Origin: Candidatus Latescibacterota bacterium
Lineage (GTDB): Bacteria > Latescibacterota > UBA2968
Assembly (NCBI GenBank): GCA_022821275.1
Contig: JAJEDY010000002.1
Span: 92,561-156,560, forward strand
Direction of reading: 5' to 3'
DNA length: 64,000 bases
This document shows positions 44,538 through 53,814 of the stretch, in pieces. Position 1 is the stretch's first letter, and each line of letters begins with the position of its first letter. Below the pieces are notes generated by a model. That model was given only the letters and a program-made list of their open reading frames with translations. It did no database searches and was not told the DNA's origin. The position numbers were made by a program, and so were the translations under genes.

Positions 44538-45128
44538 ATGGACAAAGTACTCATCATCGTTGGAGACGCCACAGAAACCGTCGATACGCTATACCCATTT
44601 CTCAGAATACAGGAAGACGGATTCACCCCCGTTGTTGCCGGTCCAGACAAGCGACGTTATCAAATGGTACTCCACGAAATCTCCCCTGGCTGGGACATCA
44701 CTGAAGAATGGAAAGGGTATTCGATCAACGCCGACATCGCCTTTCGAGACGTTGACCCCTCCGAATACGTCGGCATCTTCTTCTCTGGCGGACGCGCCCC
44801 CGAATACATCCGCGACAACCCCGACCTCATTCGCATCACGCGCTATTTCTTTGAACACAACAAACCCGTTGCCAGCGTCTGCCACGGCGTTGAAATCCCG
44901 TGTCGTGCAGGCGTGGTCAAAGGACGTCGCATGGCCTGCGTTTGGAAATGCCAATTTGACCTCGAAGTCTGCGGCGGCATCTTTGTCGATGAACCGTGCG
45001 TCATCGATGGCAATCTGGTCAGCGGCCGCGTGTGGAACGACCACGGCCAGTACATGAAACACTGGATGAACCTGCTCATCGAAGAGCGCGAAAGAATGAA
45101 AACCCGCGAAACAGTCGCCGCCGATTAA
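44538..45128 (+). CDS. DJ-1/PfpI-family protein
   Basis: 196 residues, AAAGGAG upstream. MDKVLIIVGDATETVDTLYP starts the alpha/beta fold; the nucleophile elbow is VASVCHGVEIPCRAG, with the reactive cysteine before His. FFSGGRAPEYIRD is the glycine-rich block. The family includes proteases, glyoxalases and deglycases, so the activity is open. Followed 11 nt later by a cupin and then a GH-like gene, perhaps a small catabolic operon. Confidence 0.9.
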   Translation: MDKVLIIVGDATETVDTLYPFLRIQEDGFTPVVAGPDKRRYQMVLHEISPGWDITEEWKGYSINADIAFRDVDPSEYVGIFFSGGRAPEYIRDNPDLIRITRYFFEHNKPVASVCHGVEIPCRAGVVKGRRMACVWKCQFDLEVCGGIFVDEPCVIDGNLVSGRVWNDHGQYMKHWMNLLIEERERMKTRETVAAD

Positions 45129-45139
45129 AGGACCCCGAC

Positions 45140-45580
45140 ATGATCATCTCAGACCTGCGCGAGATTGAAGGCCGACAATTTCCCGCACGCAGAAGAACAC
45201 AGCCTGTTGCAGGTGCTGGCACCCCCATCCCCACAGAGGAATTCTCCGTTGGATTCGTCACCTTTGAACCCAACGGGGGACAGGTGCCCTGGCACAATCA
45301 GGCACAGGAAGAAATCTACTTCGTCATCGAAGGCGAAGGCGAAATGTGCCTCGGCACCGAAAGACAAACCCTGAAAGCCGGTCAGGCCGTGTACATCCCC
45401 CCGGGAGAATATCATCAACTCACCAACACGGGCGACGTACCCCTGAAAATGATCTACTGCTGTGCTGCGGGCTTTATTGCACACCCGCAGCAGGAAATGA
45501 CCGGCACCCTGCCGAAGGCAGGCATCGACGTACCCCCACTACCCGATGGCGCGCAACCGCAACGCACAGCCCCACCATAA
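45140..45580 (+). CDS. Cupin-domain protein
   Basis: 146 residues from the ATG at 45140. The two cupin motifs are PWHNQAQEEIYFVIEGEGEM and AVYIPPGEYHQLTNTGDVPL, providing His/Glu metal ligands. Single-cupin proteins are dioxygenases, isomerases or sugar-binding proteins. It overlaps neither neighbour and its longer frame from 44996 is a shadow of the DJ-1 gene. Substrate unknown. Confidence 0.87.
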   Translation: MIISDLREIEGRQFPARRRTQPVAGAGTPIPTEEFSVGFVTFEPNGGQVPWHNQAQEEIYFVIEGEGEMCLGTERQTLKAGQAVYIPPGEYHQLTNTGDVPLKMIYCCAAGFIAHPQQEMTGTLPKAGIDVPPLPDGAQPQRTAPP

Positions 45581-45601
45581 ACGCGAACAAGGACGGACCA
45601 A

Positions 45602-47182
45602 ATGCCAACTTCACAAACATCATCCCCACACCTGGGCCGCTTGCAACCCCGTGGCACACGCCGTCTTATCTACGTCAGCGACCCTTCAAACACCACCAGC
45701 CACCTCAGCGTCCCGGCGGCCAAACCCGAAGAACTGCGTCAGATCGTTCGCAATTACGCCTCTGCGGGAAGCATCGACACCCTCGTACAGGAAATCTTCG
45801 CTGAAGCAATGACCATGTTCTGGCGAACCGACAAATGTCCCTACGATATCCGGCACCAGCACCAACGCCTGGTACCCATCATGGACACGGGCGTCATGCC
45901 CGTCGAAATCTATATCGACGAATGCCATAAGCAGGGCATGGAATTTATCGCCGGTTTTCGAATGAACGACCGCCACGGCCACCACACGGAATTCTTCAAA
46001 AAACTCTGCGACGAAAAACCCGAATGGGTACTCAGAGAATACAAACCCTCCACCAGACGCGCACCGCCCGAAAGCCGCAAATACGGATGCTCCTTAAACT
46101 ACGCCATACCAGAAGTGCGCGCCTTTCTCCTCGACATCATGGAAGAAGTCGCCAACCGCTTCGACATCGACGGCCTGGAATTTAACTTCACCCGCCTTGC
46201 AGAATGTTTTCCCAGGGCTGAACTATCACACAGCCACAGCACCATGAACGGCTTTATCCGACAAGTCCGCAACATGCTGGACAATGCCCGTTCCCCAAAA
46301 GGTAGAGACCGAAACCTCATCCTCGGCGTTCGCGTACCCCAGCAAATGGCGGGCTGCAAAAACCTGAGCTTAGACGTTCCCACCTGGATCAAAGAGGGTC
46401 TGATCGACTATGTTGCACCTGGAGATTTTGGATTTACCGACTTCAACGAAAAATACGAAGACTTTGTATCAATAGCCCGGCAACACGACTGCTATGTCTA
46501 TCCCCAGGTACAACCCAGACTCAGTATCGATACAGAATTTCTCATGGACATGCCCCAATACCGCGCCGCATTACAGAACTTCTACGCCGCAGGCGCCGAC
46601 GGATTCTCGACCCAGAATTACTTCTTTCACTGGGGACCCCAGTTTGAACCCCCGGGAACTAATGGTGCAAAAATCCCCGCAATGTATCCAGCGGCGATGA
46701 ACGACCTCAAAGAATTAAAAGACCCGCAAAGCATCGGCCCAGATCGACACTACACATTCCGTTCACTCTGGGCAAATAGCAAAAGTTTGGGCGAGGTCTA
46801 TATCAAAGAAGAACTCGTCCTCTCCCGCGAAAAAATGGGACAGCGAGACACCTTCAGATTTCGCCTGTGTGAACATCTCTCCTCAGAATCCACTCCCTCA
46901 GAAAACACCCTGACTTTCTTTGCACAGGGCTTGTCAAAAGACGACGCACTCACAGTTGACATCAACGGCACAAAAATCTCATCTCAAAACCTGAAATGGA
47001 CCTGGCCCGATAACGACCAACCTCCATCGTGTACAATCGCCCTATCAAACCCGCCATTTATTTATGGCGACAACCACCTGGGCCTGACCATCACGAAATC
47101 TGTGAAAAATATTGAAGGAGATATCATCGTCGATCACATAGAATGCGGGATACGATCTCTTTCCCAGACAGGCGACCAATAG
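45602..47182 (+). CDS. Putative glycoside-hydrolase-like TIM-barrel protein
   Basis: 526 residues, AAGGA upstream. The core reads like the family 10-type glycosylhydrolase-related TIM barrel: MDTGVMPVEIYIDECHKQGM, GFRMNDRHGH, VRAFLLDIMEEVANRFDIDG LEFNFTRLAE, and YVAPGDFGF. A C-terminal beta-rich domain of about 120 residues follows (DALTVDINGTKISSQNLKWT). No signal peptide is visible, so it may be cytosolic. The clustering with cupin and DJ-1 genes suggests sugar turnover. Activity not proven by sequence. Confidence 0.72.
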   Translation: MPTSQTSSPHLGRLQPRGTRRLIYVSDPSNTTSHLSVPAAKPEELRQIVRNYASAGSIDTLVQEIFAEAMTMFWRTDKCPYDIRHQHQRLVPIMDTGVMPVEIYIDECHKQGMEFIAGFRMNDRHGHHTEFFKKLCDEKPEWVLREYKPSTRRAPPESRKYGCSLNYAIPEVRAFLLDIMEEVANRFDIDGLEFNFTRLAECFPRAELSHSHSTMNGFIRQVRNMLDNARSPKGRDRNLILGVRVPQQMAGCKNLSLDVPTWIKEGLIDYVAPGDFGFTDFNEKYEDFVSIARQHDCYVYPQVQPRLSIDTEFLMDMPQYRAALQNFYAAGADGFSTQNYFFHWGPQFEPPGTNGAKIPAMYPAAMNDLKELKDPQSIGPDRHYTFRSLWANSKSLGEVYIKEELVLSREKMGQRDTFRFRLCEHLSSESTPSENTLTFFAQGLSKDDALTVDINGTKISSQNLKWTWPDNDQPPSCTIALSNPPFIYGDNHLGLTITKSVKNIEGDIIVDHIECGIRSLSQTGDQ

Positions 47183-47202
47183 CCTGTGACCAAATACAAA
47201 AT

Positions 47203-47246
47203 GCCCCGCTCAAAAAAACAATGGTCAAAGCGGGGCTTTTCTTTTT
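47203..47246 (+). terminator. Terminator after the GH-like gene
   Basis: GCCCCGCT (47203-47210) / AGCGGGGC (47229-47236), then TTTTCTTTTT. Strong stem, separates the DJ-1/cupin/GH run from the ATPase gene at 47340. Confidence 0.9.
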
Positions 47247-47339
47247 ATCCTGAGATATGTATCTTAACTTTATGGAATTCTGGCAATACCCTGAACAAAC
47301 ACCACAAAGCATACATCCAACTTATCAATCGAATCTGCC

Positions 47340-48674
47340 ATGGCTTTCAAAGTAAAAATCAAAAACATCGGCAAACTCAAAGATGAAGAAGTCAGCATCG
47401 GCCAGTTCACTGTATTTGCAGGACCAAACAATACGGGCAAGAGCTTTGTCTCAAAACTCCTGTATTCGCTATTTAACGCAATGAACGCGAATCATGTCGC
47501 GACACACCTAAACAACTTGATCGAACCTATTAAGCTCGATTTGTTGGGGACGAACTTATGGGTACCTTATGGTAAAGATAATCTCTCGTGGCTGCCTGCA
47601 CTAAAAAATGAGGCAAAAAAATTAGAAGCCCTTGTTAAAGTGGCTTCTGCTGACGAACTGGATGATCTTATTCCCGCCCTCATCAGTCAAACAGAAAAAA
47701 TACAGAAGCTAGTTGACACGACTCTAATGAACATAGGACATCGGACAGACCTGGAAGACATCAAAAATTTCTTGTCCGGTTTGAAAGAGGAACTTCACCA
47801 AACAAAAGCGGAAAATTTTATTGTTGCAGGTATAGGGTATGAACTTTCACAAAATCTGATTCAGAACTTTCAAGTGCCAAATGTTTCAGATCTAATAGGG
47901 GTGGAAGGAACACCATCAGAGGTTGTGGTTGAGGACTTTGGAAAGTTCGCATTCCTTGACGAGGGGGTCAGATTCGAAATAGATAGATCATGGGTAAAGC
48001 AATTGCAACAGTACTCCAGAGTAATCTATCTGGAATCACCCGTTTACTGGAAATTGAAAACCGCGTTGGAAGACACACGGAATTACTCTGTAAATTTCGG
48101 AAATAGAGAACGACTCAGTGGCGTTCCGGGATATTTTTATGATCTTGCCCGAGCATTGAAGTATGAATACACCGGGGACATAGCCTTCCCAGTTGTATAT
48201 GCAAAGCTGACCAGTAAAAATGTCATGGGCGGAAAGATTGCAATTTCCGAAACCGGCAATTTATCCTTCCAGGAAAATGGCAACAATTTCTCATTGCCTG
48301 TCACCGCTATGGGAATCGCTAATCTCGGCATCCTGGCATTGTTGATTGAGCGCAAGGTACTGGATAAAGGGACATTTCTCTTTATTGATGAGCCAGAAGC
48401 ACACCTGCATCCGGCATGGCAGGTCGTCATGGCAGAAAGCCTCTTTGAGTTGTCCCGCCAGGGCGTAAACGTCGTGATTGCCACGCACAGCGCAGATATC
48501 CTCCAATGGCTGGACGTTCATGTAAAGAAGAGCCCGGACGATGAACAACTCATTGCACTCAACCAATTTCCTGTCAAAAAAGATAAAGCCGAAGAGGATT
48601 TTGAAACAAAGATGGGAAAAATCATGCACGAATTGACCAAGCCCTTCTCTGATCTGTACATTGAGGGGATATGA
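47340..48674 (+). CDS. OLD/AAA-type ATPase
   Basis: 444 residues. Walker A FAGPNNTGKSFVSKLLYSL at the N-terminus; about 250 residues of helical insert; then the signature and Walker B GTFLFIDEPEAHLHPAWQVV and the H-loop IATHSADILQ. This is the OLD/AAA_15 ABC-type fold. Such ATPases act with a second protein (nuclease or effector) in plasmid and phage defence or DNA repair. Here the partner gene at 48671 overlaps the stop by 4 nt but is truncated. The ATP site looks intact, so the ATPase could be an orphan. Confidence 0.85.
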   Translation: MAFKVKIKNIGKLKDEEVSIGQFTVFAGPNNTGKSFVSKLLYSLFNAMNANHVATHLNNLIEPIKLDLLGTNLWVPYGKDNLSWLPALKNEAKKLEALVKVASADELDDLIPALISQTEKIQKLVDTTLMNIGHRTDLEDIKNFLSGLKEELHQTKAENFIVAGIGYELSQNLIQNFQVPNVSDLIGVEGTPSEVVVEDFGKFAFLDEGVRFEIDRSWVKQLQQYSRVIYLESPVYWKLKTALEDTRNYSVNFGNRERLSGVPGYFYDLARALKYEYTGDIAFPVVYAKLTSKNVMGGKIAISETGNLSFQENGNNFSLPVTAMGIANLGILALLIERKVLDKGTFLFIDEPEAHLHPAWQVVMAESLFELSRQGVNVVIATHSADILQWLDVHVKKSPDDEQLIALNQFPVKKDKAEEDFETKMGKIMHELTKPFSDLYIEGI

Positions 48675-48963
48675 TTGACCTCGAAAAATTCCTGGAACCG
48701 ATTGAACTTGCTGGTACACCTCTTAAAAACCACCGTGCATACCGCATGGATGGCGAATCGCCGCAACCTGATATGCGGAAAGATGTTGGTTTAGGTCCTT
48801 GTAATTGCTGTGATTATTTTTTGCTTAGCAAGGACGATACTATTATCTTGATCGAAGAAACCAGACTCATAGATCAACACAGGAATTTGCAAAACGAATA
48901 TCATTATCTCGAAAGTACCGATCAAAAGCAATGCTGCTCACAGGCCATAACGGGCCAAAATAA
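48671..48963 (+). pseudogene. Truncated partner gene of the OLD/AAA ATPase
   Basis: The frame from the ATGA overlap at 48671 gives about 80 convincing residues (MIDLEKFLEPIELAGTPLKN, then LSKDDTIILIEETRLI...NEYHYL). After about 48905 the frame loses coding character and would run on through the next gene in the wrong frame. In another frame, KAMLLTGHNGPK ends at TAA (48961-48963) like a genuine C-terminus, so a deletion or frameshift has probably removed the middle. Typical partners in this family are longer. The ribosome site of the next gene lies at its end. Confidence 0.6.
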
Positions 48964-48975
48964 AGGAGAACTGTC

Positions 48976-49395
48976 ATGGATTTACAACCAGGCAGACAAG
49001 ATCGGACGACATATCCGATACAAGACGATGTGCGACTGGAAGTCTATTGGCGGAATGACCGCGCGGGTTACGGCCCCGCAGCATCTGTGTATGCTTATAA
49101 TCAGGAAGTTTTGCGTCTGGACTGTTTTGGAGAGGCAAAAAAACACGGAGGGAAAGGTCACTGCCACATCAACTTGAAACAGACCCGGGCAAGGCAATGG
49201 ATGTACCCCCCCGGAACGGTTCGAGACCATATTGAGCACGCGATACACGACCTGACACACAACCTGCGTTTTTGTCTCACGACAAATACGGATGAAAGGA
49301 TACAGCAAATCGAGATCGATCGGGAAACACTACAACCGATTGCCCAGGAGGTTGAAGCAAAAATGCTGGCATTTGCAGACAAGCTCGACTTATAA
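48976..49395 (+). CDS. Hypothetical protein (DUF7700-like)
   Basis: 139 residues, GGAG 7 nt before the ATG. It is compact, with a conserved-looking core WRNDRAGYGPAASVYAYNQE and HINLKQTRARQWMYPPGTV, and a helical C-terminus. Resembles the DUF7700 group by memory, unproven. It follows the truncated ATPase partner and may belong to the same module, for example as an effector or a regulator. I do not assign a function. Confidence 0.6.
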   Translation: MDLQPGRQDRTTYPIQDDVRLEVYWRNDRAGYGPAASVYAYNQEVLRLDCFGEAKKHGGKGHCHINLKQTRARQWMYPPGTVRDHIEHAIHDLTHNLRFCLTTNTDERIQQIEIDRETLQPIAQEVEAKMLAFADKLDL

Positions 49396-49402
49396 TCAGG
49401 CG

Positions 49403-49440
49403 TTCCTTGTGGCTCTGAGAGGGGCTGCAAGGAATATTTG
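49403..49440 (+). terminator. Hairpin after the DUF7700-like gene
   Basis: TTCCTTG (49403-49409) / CAAGGAA (49428-49434) followed by TATTTGATC. The T run is poor, so it may be only a stabilising hairpin. Confidence 0.4.
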
Positions 49441-49493
49441 ATCGAATTCTCGAAACGCTATTGCAGAAACATCTCGAATAACCGGAGCGTACG

Positions 49494-50939
49494 ATGGGCA
49501 CCCTGCACGGACATATTATCGACAGCGCGACAGGCGAACACATCAACGCCAAAGTACACGTCCTGACCGCCAACGGCCGTTTTTGTCACCCGCGCGAAGC
49601 CATGCTCAAACGCGGACCCGGCACGCCCTTCTTCTTCTGCGATGGCGAATTTGAAGTTCAAGCCTCGCGCGGACGCACCGACATACTGGTCGAACGCGGC
49701 ACGGAATACGAGCCCATCCGCACCGTAGTCGAAATGCCGGAAAACGGCGTCAAAGACGTCGAAATCGCCCTCAACCGCTGGTATTACCCGCAGGAAAACA
49801 ACTGGTATCCGGGCAACACGCACATCCACTACGACGAAAAAGAAACCCGTCCCGACGACCGACTGGCTATCGACTGTAGCGTGGAAGGCTACAACGTCAC
49901 CGTCGTAAGCGTCCTCGACAGAAGACAACTCCCCTACGCCAGCAACAAATATCCCATCGGCGTGATGAACGAATTTACCACCGCACATCACGTACTCGAC
50001 ATCGGGGAAGAAAACCGCCACTACGGCGAAAACTCGCCCTGGGGGTTCGGATATGGGCACGTCATGTTCCTCAACATCCGCAACCTCATCCAACCCGTCA
50101 GTCGCGGCCACATCCTCACCGCGCAATTCGACCCCGACTATCCCCCGCTGTGCTTTTGCTGCGACGAAGCCCGAGATCAGGGCGGCATTGTCATATGGTG
50201 TCACAACGGTCGCGGTATGGAAGCCCCCATTGCCGCGGCACTGGGCAAACTGGACGCCTTCAACCTGTTCGATCCCTTCTGGATGGACCCCGAATACGAC
50301 CTGTGGTACAAACTGCTCAATTGCGGCATCGCCTTGCCCGCCTCCACCGGCACCGACTGGTTCGTCTGCTCCAACAACCGCGTCTATGTCAATACCAGTG
50401 GCGCGTTCTCCTACGAAAACTGGATAGACGGCATGAAATCGGGCAACACCTTCATTACCAATGGTCCCACCATTGACCTGAGTGTAAACGATCACCCCAT
50501 GGGCGCCACCGTTGAATTGCCTTCTGGAGGCTCCCTCGACATAGAATCCACATTCACATCCTATTACCCCATTCACTGCGCTGAAATCGCGATGAATGGC
50601 CGCATCATCCACAGGGAAAACTATCCCGAAGGCAAACGCGAGGGCGCCATTCGCCATCGGGTAAATATCGACCGCGACGGCTGGGTCGCAGCCCGACTCT
50701 GGGGCAACCAGCGCGACAGCTTTGACCAATCGATCTACGCGCACAGCAGCCCGGTTTATTTTGCATGCGGACGTCCACCTGCCGAGCGCAACGAATCCGC
50801 GCAGTATTTCCTCAACGGCATCGAAGACGCGCTCAAATGGATCGACACCTATGGACGCTACAATACCGACCAGCAACGCGAAGAAGTCAAAGACCTGTTC
50901 CGCCAGGGACGGGAAGCGTATGCGAGTTTAGTGAAATAA
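49494..50939 (+). CDS. CehA/McbA-family metallohydrolase
   Basis: 481 residues, GGAG 7 nt upstream. PHP-like metal site: WYPGNTHIHYDEKETRPDDR (His-x-His), VVSVLDRRQLPY, GIVIWCHNGRGME, TDWFV, MKSGNTFITNGPTIDLSVND, then a C-terminal beta domain. The family contains CehA/McbA carbaryl hydrolases and relatives acting on esters and amides. Long antisense frames here are shadows. No signal peptide. Monocistronic and convergent with the RelE toxin. Confidence 0.85.
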   Translation: MGTLHGHIIDSATGEHINAKVHVLTANGRFCHPREAMLKRGPGTPFFFCDGEFEVQASRGRTDILVERGTEYEPIRTVVEMPENGVKDVEIALNRWYYPQENNWYPGNTHIHYDEKETRPDDRLAIDCSVEGYNVTVVSVLDRRQLPYASNKYPIGVMNEFTTAHHVLDIGEENRHYGENSPWGFGYGHVMFLNIRNLIQPVSRGHILTAQFDPDYPPLCFCCDEARDQGGIVIWCHNGRGMEAPIAAALGKLDAFNLFDPFWMDPEYDLWYKLLNCGIALPASTGTDWFVCSNNRVYVNTSGAFSYENWIDGMKSGNTFITNGPTIDLSVNDHPMGATVELPSGGSLDIESTFTSYYPIHCAEIAMNGRIIHRENYPEGKREGAIRHRVNIDRDGWVAARLWGNQRDSFDQSIYAHSSPVYFACGRPPAERNESAQYFLNGIEDALKWIDTYGRYNTDQQREEVKDLFRQGREAYASLVK

Positions 50940-50941
50940 TC

Positions 50942-51202
50942 TCACGGTCTATAAGTGGCTTCATTTTTGGCACCGACATATACAATGTCGATGACTTCAG
51001 CATCAGAATCCACTTCGTAAATCATCCGATAATTGCGATCAATCCAAATCCGTAAACGGTCTTTCTGCCCACGTACCTTTTGGAACCCGCGCGGATAAGG
51101 CGCATCTTTAATCTGCAAAATAGTTCGAAACGCTTTGATCAAAATTGCATCGGGCAGTTTTAACATAGCTCGTCGCGCTGAGGATTTAATCCTGACGGTC
51201 AC
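50942..51202 (-). CDS. relE: RelE/ParE-family toxin
   Basis: 86 residues with the RelE-type fold: MTVRIKSSARRAMLKLPDAI, then RGFQKVRGQKDRLRIWIDRN YRMIYEVDSDAEVIDIVYVG. Basic surface, terminal Arg/Tyr as in ribosome-dependent mRNA endonucleases. It overlaps the antitoxin gene by 17 nt and ends just 3 nt after the CehA stop on the opposite strand. Confidence 0.88.
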   Translation of the reverse strand: MTVRIKSSARRAMLKLPDAILIKAFRTILQIKDAPYPRGFQKVRGQKDRLRIWIDRNYRMIYEVDSDAEVIDIVYVGAKNEATYRP

Positions 51203-51563
51203 GCTGCCCCCGCCGAATCAAATCGAGCTTTTCAAACAACTCATCGCAGTCTTCTAATGCCGTAGCAGGTTCTTCTGCATATTTTTCAAAAATGGCATAA
51301 TCTGGATCATCTTTTTTAACCATTTCGATTTGGAACGGCTCAGCAGGATCATCATTTGACACATATTGAATCAGATCTTCTACATTGCAGGACAACGCCT
51401 GACACAGTCGATCCAGTGTTTCGATCTGAATCCCGCTAACTTGATCTGGTCGGTTATACAGTTCATCTACCGTTTGTTTGGAAACGCCTGCATTGCGAGA
51501 CAATTCCGCAATGCTTTGGATCTGTCTCCGCCACATCATATCTTGAAGTTTAATTTTAATCAT
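51186..51563 (-). CDS. XRE-type antitoxin of the RelE pair
   Basis: 125 residues, AAGGAGG upstream. Helix-turn-helix IQSIAELSRNAGVSKQTVDE plus RLCQALSCNVEDLIQ; then an acidic C-terminal tail (YAEEPATALEDCDELFEKLD) that likely covers the toxin. It should bind its own promoter, in the 75 nt shared with the dioxygenase gene start. Confidence 0.86.
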   Translation of the reverse strand: MIKIKLQDMMWRRQIQSIAELSRNAGVSKQTVDELYNRPDQVSGIQIETLDRLCQALSCNVEDLIQYVSNDDPAEPFQIEMVKKDDPDYAIFEKYAEEPATALEDCDELFEKLDLIRRGQRDRQD

Positions 51564-51639
51564 TACTATTACCTCCTTATATCAAAATCTACTATATTGC
51601 AAATAAGGTGACAAGAGGTATATACTAAAACATAAAACA

Positions 51640-52455
51640 ATGGAACATCTTACAATGACCGAAGACGAAAAATATCTCTTTGACCTCAACGGGTATCTCG
51701 TCGTTGAAAACGTCTTGACCGAAAACGAACTCGCCCTGGCGAACGAAGCCGTTGATCGCAATCTCGACCGGGGGCGTGTTCGCCCGAGAGAACAGCGTCT
51801 CGACGGCGACTCACCAGCGCTTGAAGGCACGCATGGTCGCGGCGAGTTGGGTAGCCTTATCCACTGGGACGAACCCTGGTGCAATCCCTTTCGCGACATG
51901 CTGGCGCATCCCCTCATTGTGCCCTACCTCAACGAAATACTCGGCAAGGGCTTTCGCATTGACCACCAGATGTTTCTGCTGTGGATGGACAAAGGTGCAG
52001 AAGGTCATCGCTTCCACGGCTCCTCTGGACCTGGATTTGATCCCAACCAGTATTATATATTCAGAGATGGCAAAATGCACAACGGACTCACCGTCGTCTC
52101 CATCCAACTCACCGATGTCAACCCGGACGACGGCGGTCTCTCTCTCATCCCGGGATCGCACAAAAGCAATTATCCTTGTCCGCAGGAAATGCGTCTCTAC
52201 CAGAAACACCAGGAACACATCCGCCAGATCACCTGTAAGGCAGGCGACGCAATCATCTTCACCGAAGCCGTCACACACGGCACCCTGCCCTGGAAAGCGG
52301 ATCATCCGCGGCGGTCAACGCTCACCCGCTACACCGCCGGCAACATGGCGTATGTACGCGCCTACGACATACCCGAATGGGCAAACGAAAGACACCGCGC
52401 GGTCATGGAACCGCCCTATCACACGCGGTTAAATCGCCCAACGCTTGAAGAATAA
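51640..52455 (+). CDS. Phytanoyl-CoA dioxygenase family protein
   Basis: 271 residues from 51640; an ATG at 51655 (MTEDEKYLFDLNGYLVVENV) is the more usual family start, neither having a strong ribosome site. Fe(II)/2-oxoglutarate site residues in EGHRFHGSS and EAVTHGTLPWK, with the 2-oxoglutarate-binding R in HPRRSTLTRY. Family role: hydroxylation of acyl or other small substrates. It starts an operon with a ligand-binding protein, a HAMP sensor, an MFS transporter and a second dioxygenase. Confidence 0.88.
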   Translation: MEHLTMTEDEKYLFDLNGYLVVENVLTENELALANEAVDRNLDRGRVRPREQRLDGDSPALEGTHGRGELGSLIHWDEPWCNPFRDMLAHPLIVPYLNEILGKGFRIDHQMFLLWMDKGAEGHRFHGSSGPGFDPNQYYIFRDGKMHNGLTVVSIQLTDVNPDDGGLSLIPGSHKSNYPCPQEMRLYQKHQEHIRQITCKAGDAIIFTEAVTHGTLPWKADHPRRSTLTRYTAGNMAYVRAYDIPEWANERHRAVMEPPYHTRLNRPTLEE

Positions 52456-52491
52456 TCAAGTCTGGGCGTTCTGTGAAAGAGCATATCCCGT

Positions 52492-53814
52492 ATGAAACCA
52501 ATAACGAGAAGAGCACTCATCCGTTCCGGCCTTGCCTGTTGCGCGATCGCCCCATGGTTGAAAACTCTGATAGCGGTCGCCAACACCGGCCAGCTTGAAC
52601 CACAAACAAGGAGGCACACCATGACACAGACATCATCTGGCGTGACCGACACCGAGATTATTCTCGGCGTGTCCGCCGCGTTCTCCGGCCCGTCCCGGGG
52701 TTTGGGCATCGAACTGTATCGCGGTGCCAGTGCGTACTTCACACACATCAATCAGCAAGGGGGTATTGCGGGACGCAAAGTAGTTCTCAAAACCTATGAC
52801 GACGGCTACCAACCCGACCCCTCCGTCAAAAACACCCTGAAATTGATGTTGGAAGACGAGGTATTTTTGCTCTTCGGTTATGTCGGAACGCCCACCGTAA
52901 CCCGCGTGCTCCCCATGCTCAAAAAATTCCAGGACAGAAACATCTTCTTATTTTTTCCATTCACCGGCGCACAACCCCAGCGAGAACCGCCTTATGGCGA
53001 CTTCGCCTTTAATCTGCGCGCTTCCTACCGCCAGGAAACCGCCGGTCTCGTGGATAATTTTGTCCGCATCAACCGAAAACGCATTGCCGTATTCTATCAA
53101 GCCGATGCTTATGGTCGCAGCGGATGGGCGGGCGTGAGAAGTGCCCTGAAACGGCACGGAGAGCAAATAGTGGGCGAAGCGACATACCGGCGCGGAGAGA
53201 AATTCACCGGCAGCATGCGAAAACAGGTCGAAATACTGAAAGCATCAGACCCAGAAGCGGTGATCTGCATAGGAGCCTATGCGGCTTGTGCGGCCTTTGC
53301 GCGCGATGCCGTTAACCTGGGCCTGCGGGTTCCAATTGCCAACCTGTCCTTTGTCGGAAGCGAGAACCTCTTGAAACTCCTCACAGAAGGACAGGACAAC
53401 AGCGAGTCATACACACAGTTGCTCGTAAACTCTCAGGTCGTGCCCAGCTACGAAGAAACATCCACGCCAGCCGTCCAGGAGTATCGCGAAATGATGCAAC
53501 AATACGCCCCGCAACCACCCGAAGAACTGGTGACAGAAGACTACACACCCTTTGCGCAAAGCTTTGTCAGTCTCGAGGGATTTCTCAACGCCAAATTAAT
53601 GGTTGAAATTCTGCGCCGTCTTAGTGACGCCCCCCAGCGAAGCCAGCTCGAAGACGCGGTCTTCAGCATTCGAGATTTCGATCTGGGCATCGGCGAACAG
53701 GTCTCTTTTGGCCCAGACCGACGACAAGGCCTACAGCGAGTCTATTACACCGTTGTCGAAAACGACCGTTTTGTCACGCTGGACAACTGGGAAGACAGGT
53801 TTGGAAAAAAATGA
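52492..53814 (+). CDS. Periplasmic ligand-binding protein (Peripla_BP_6 type)
   Basis: 440 residues. N-terminal twin-arginine-like or lipobox region (MKPITRRALIRSGLACCAIA); a shorter start at 52621 is possible. Binding-protein fold: EIILGVSAAFSGPSRGLGIE, then RKRIAVFYQADAYGRSGWAG and IGAYAACAAFARDA. It resembles Leu/Ile/Val-binding proteins, but no ABC permease or ATPase is nearby. Its stop overlaps the HAMP sensor start (ATGA), so it probably presents a ligand to that sensor. Confidence 0.85.
   Translation: MKPITRRALIRSGLACCAIAPWLKTLIAVANTGQLEPQTRRHTMTQTSSGVTDTEIILGVSAAFSGPSRGLGIELYRGASAYFTHINQQGGIAGRKVVLKTYDDGYQPDPSVKNTLKLMLEDEVFLLFGYVGTPTVTRVLPMLKKFQDRNIFLFFPFTGAQPQREPPYGDFAFNLRASYRQETAGLVDNFVRINRKRIAVFYQADAYGRSGWAGVRSALKRHGEQIVGEATYRRGEKFTGSMRKQVEILKASDPEAVICIGAYAACAAFARDAVNLGLRVPIANLSFVGSENLLKLLTEGQDNSESYTQLLVNSQVVPSYEETSTPAVQEYREMMQQYAPQPPEELVTEDYTPFAQSFVSLEGFLNAKLMVEILRRLSDAPQRSQLEDAVFSIRDFDLGIGEQVSFGPDRRQGLQRVYYTVVENDRFVTLDNWEDRFGKK

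Noticed and set aside
44384-44650. An 88-residue minus-strand gene next to the DJ-1 gene
   Set aside because: Only the last 20-25 residues look coding; the rest is opposite the DJ-1 gene. Kept as a scar.
48671-49177. A 168-residue continuous frame including the ATPase partner
   Set aside because: After about residue 80 the frame loses coding character and overlaps a better-started gene by about 200 nt. I treat the first part as a truncated gene instead.
49458-50876. A 472-residue antisense frame over the CehA/McbA gene
   Set aside because: It exactly mirrors a well-supported plus-strand gene with clear family motifs. Its open length reflects codon bias; it has no recognisable domain and no ribosome site.
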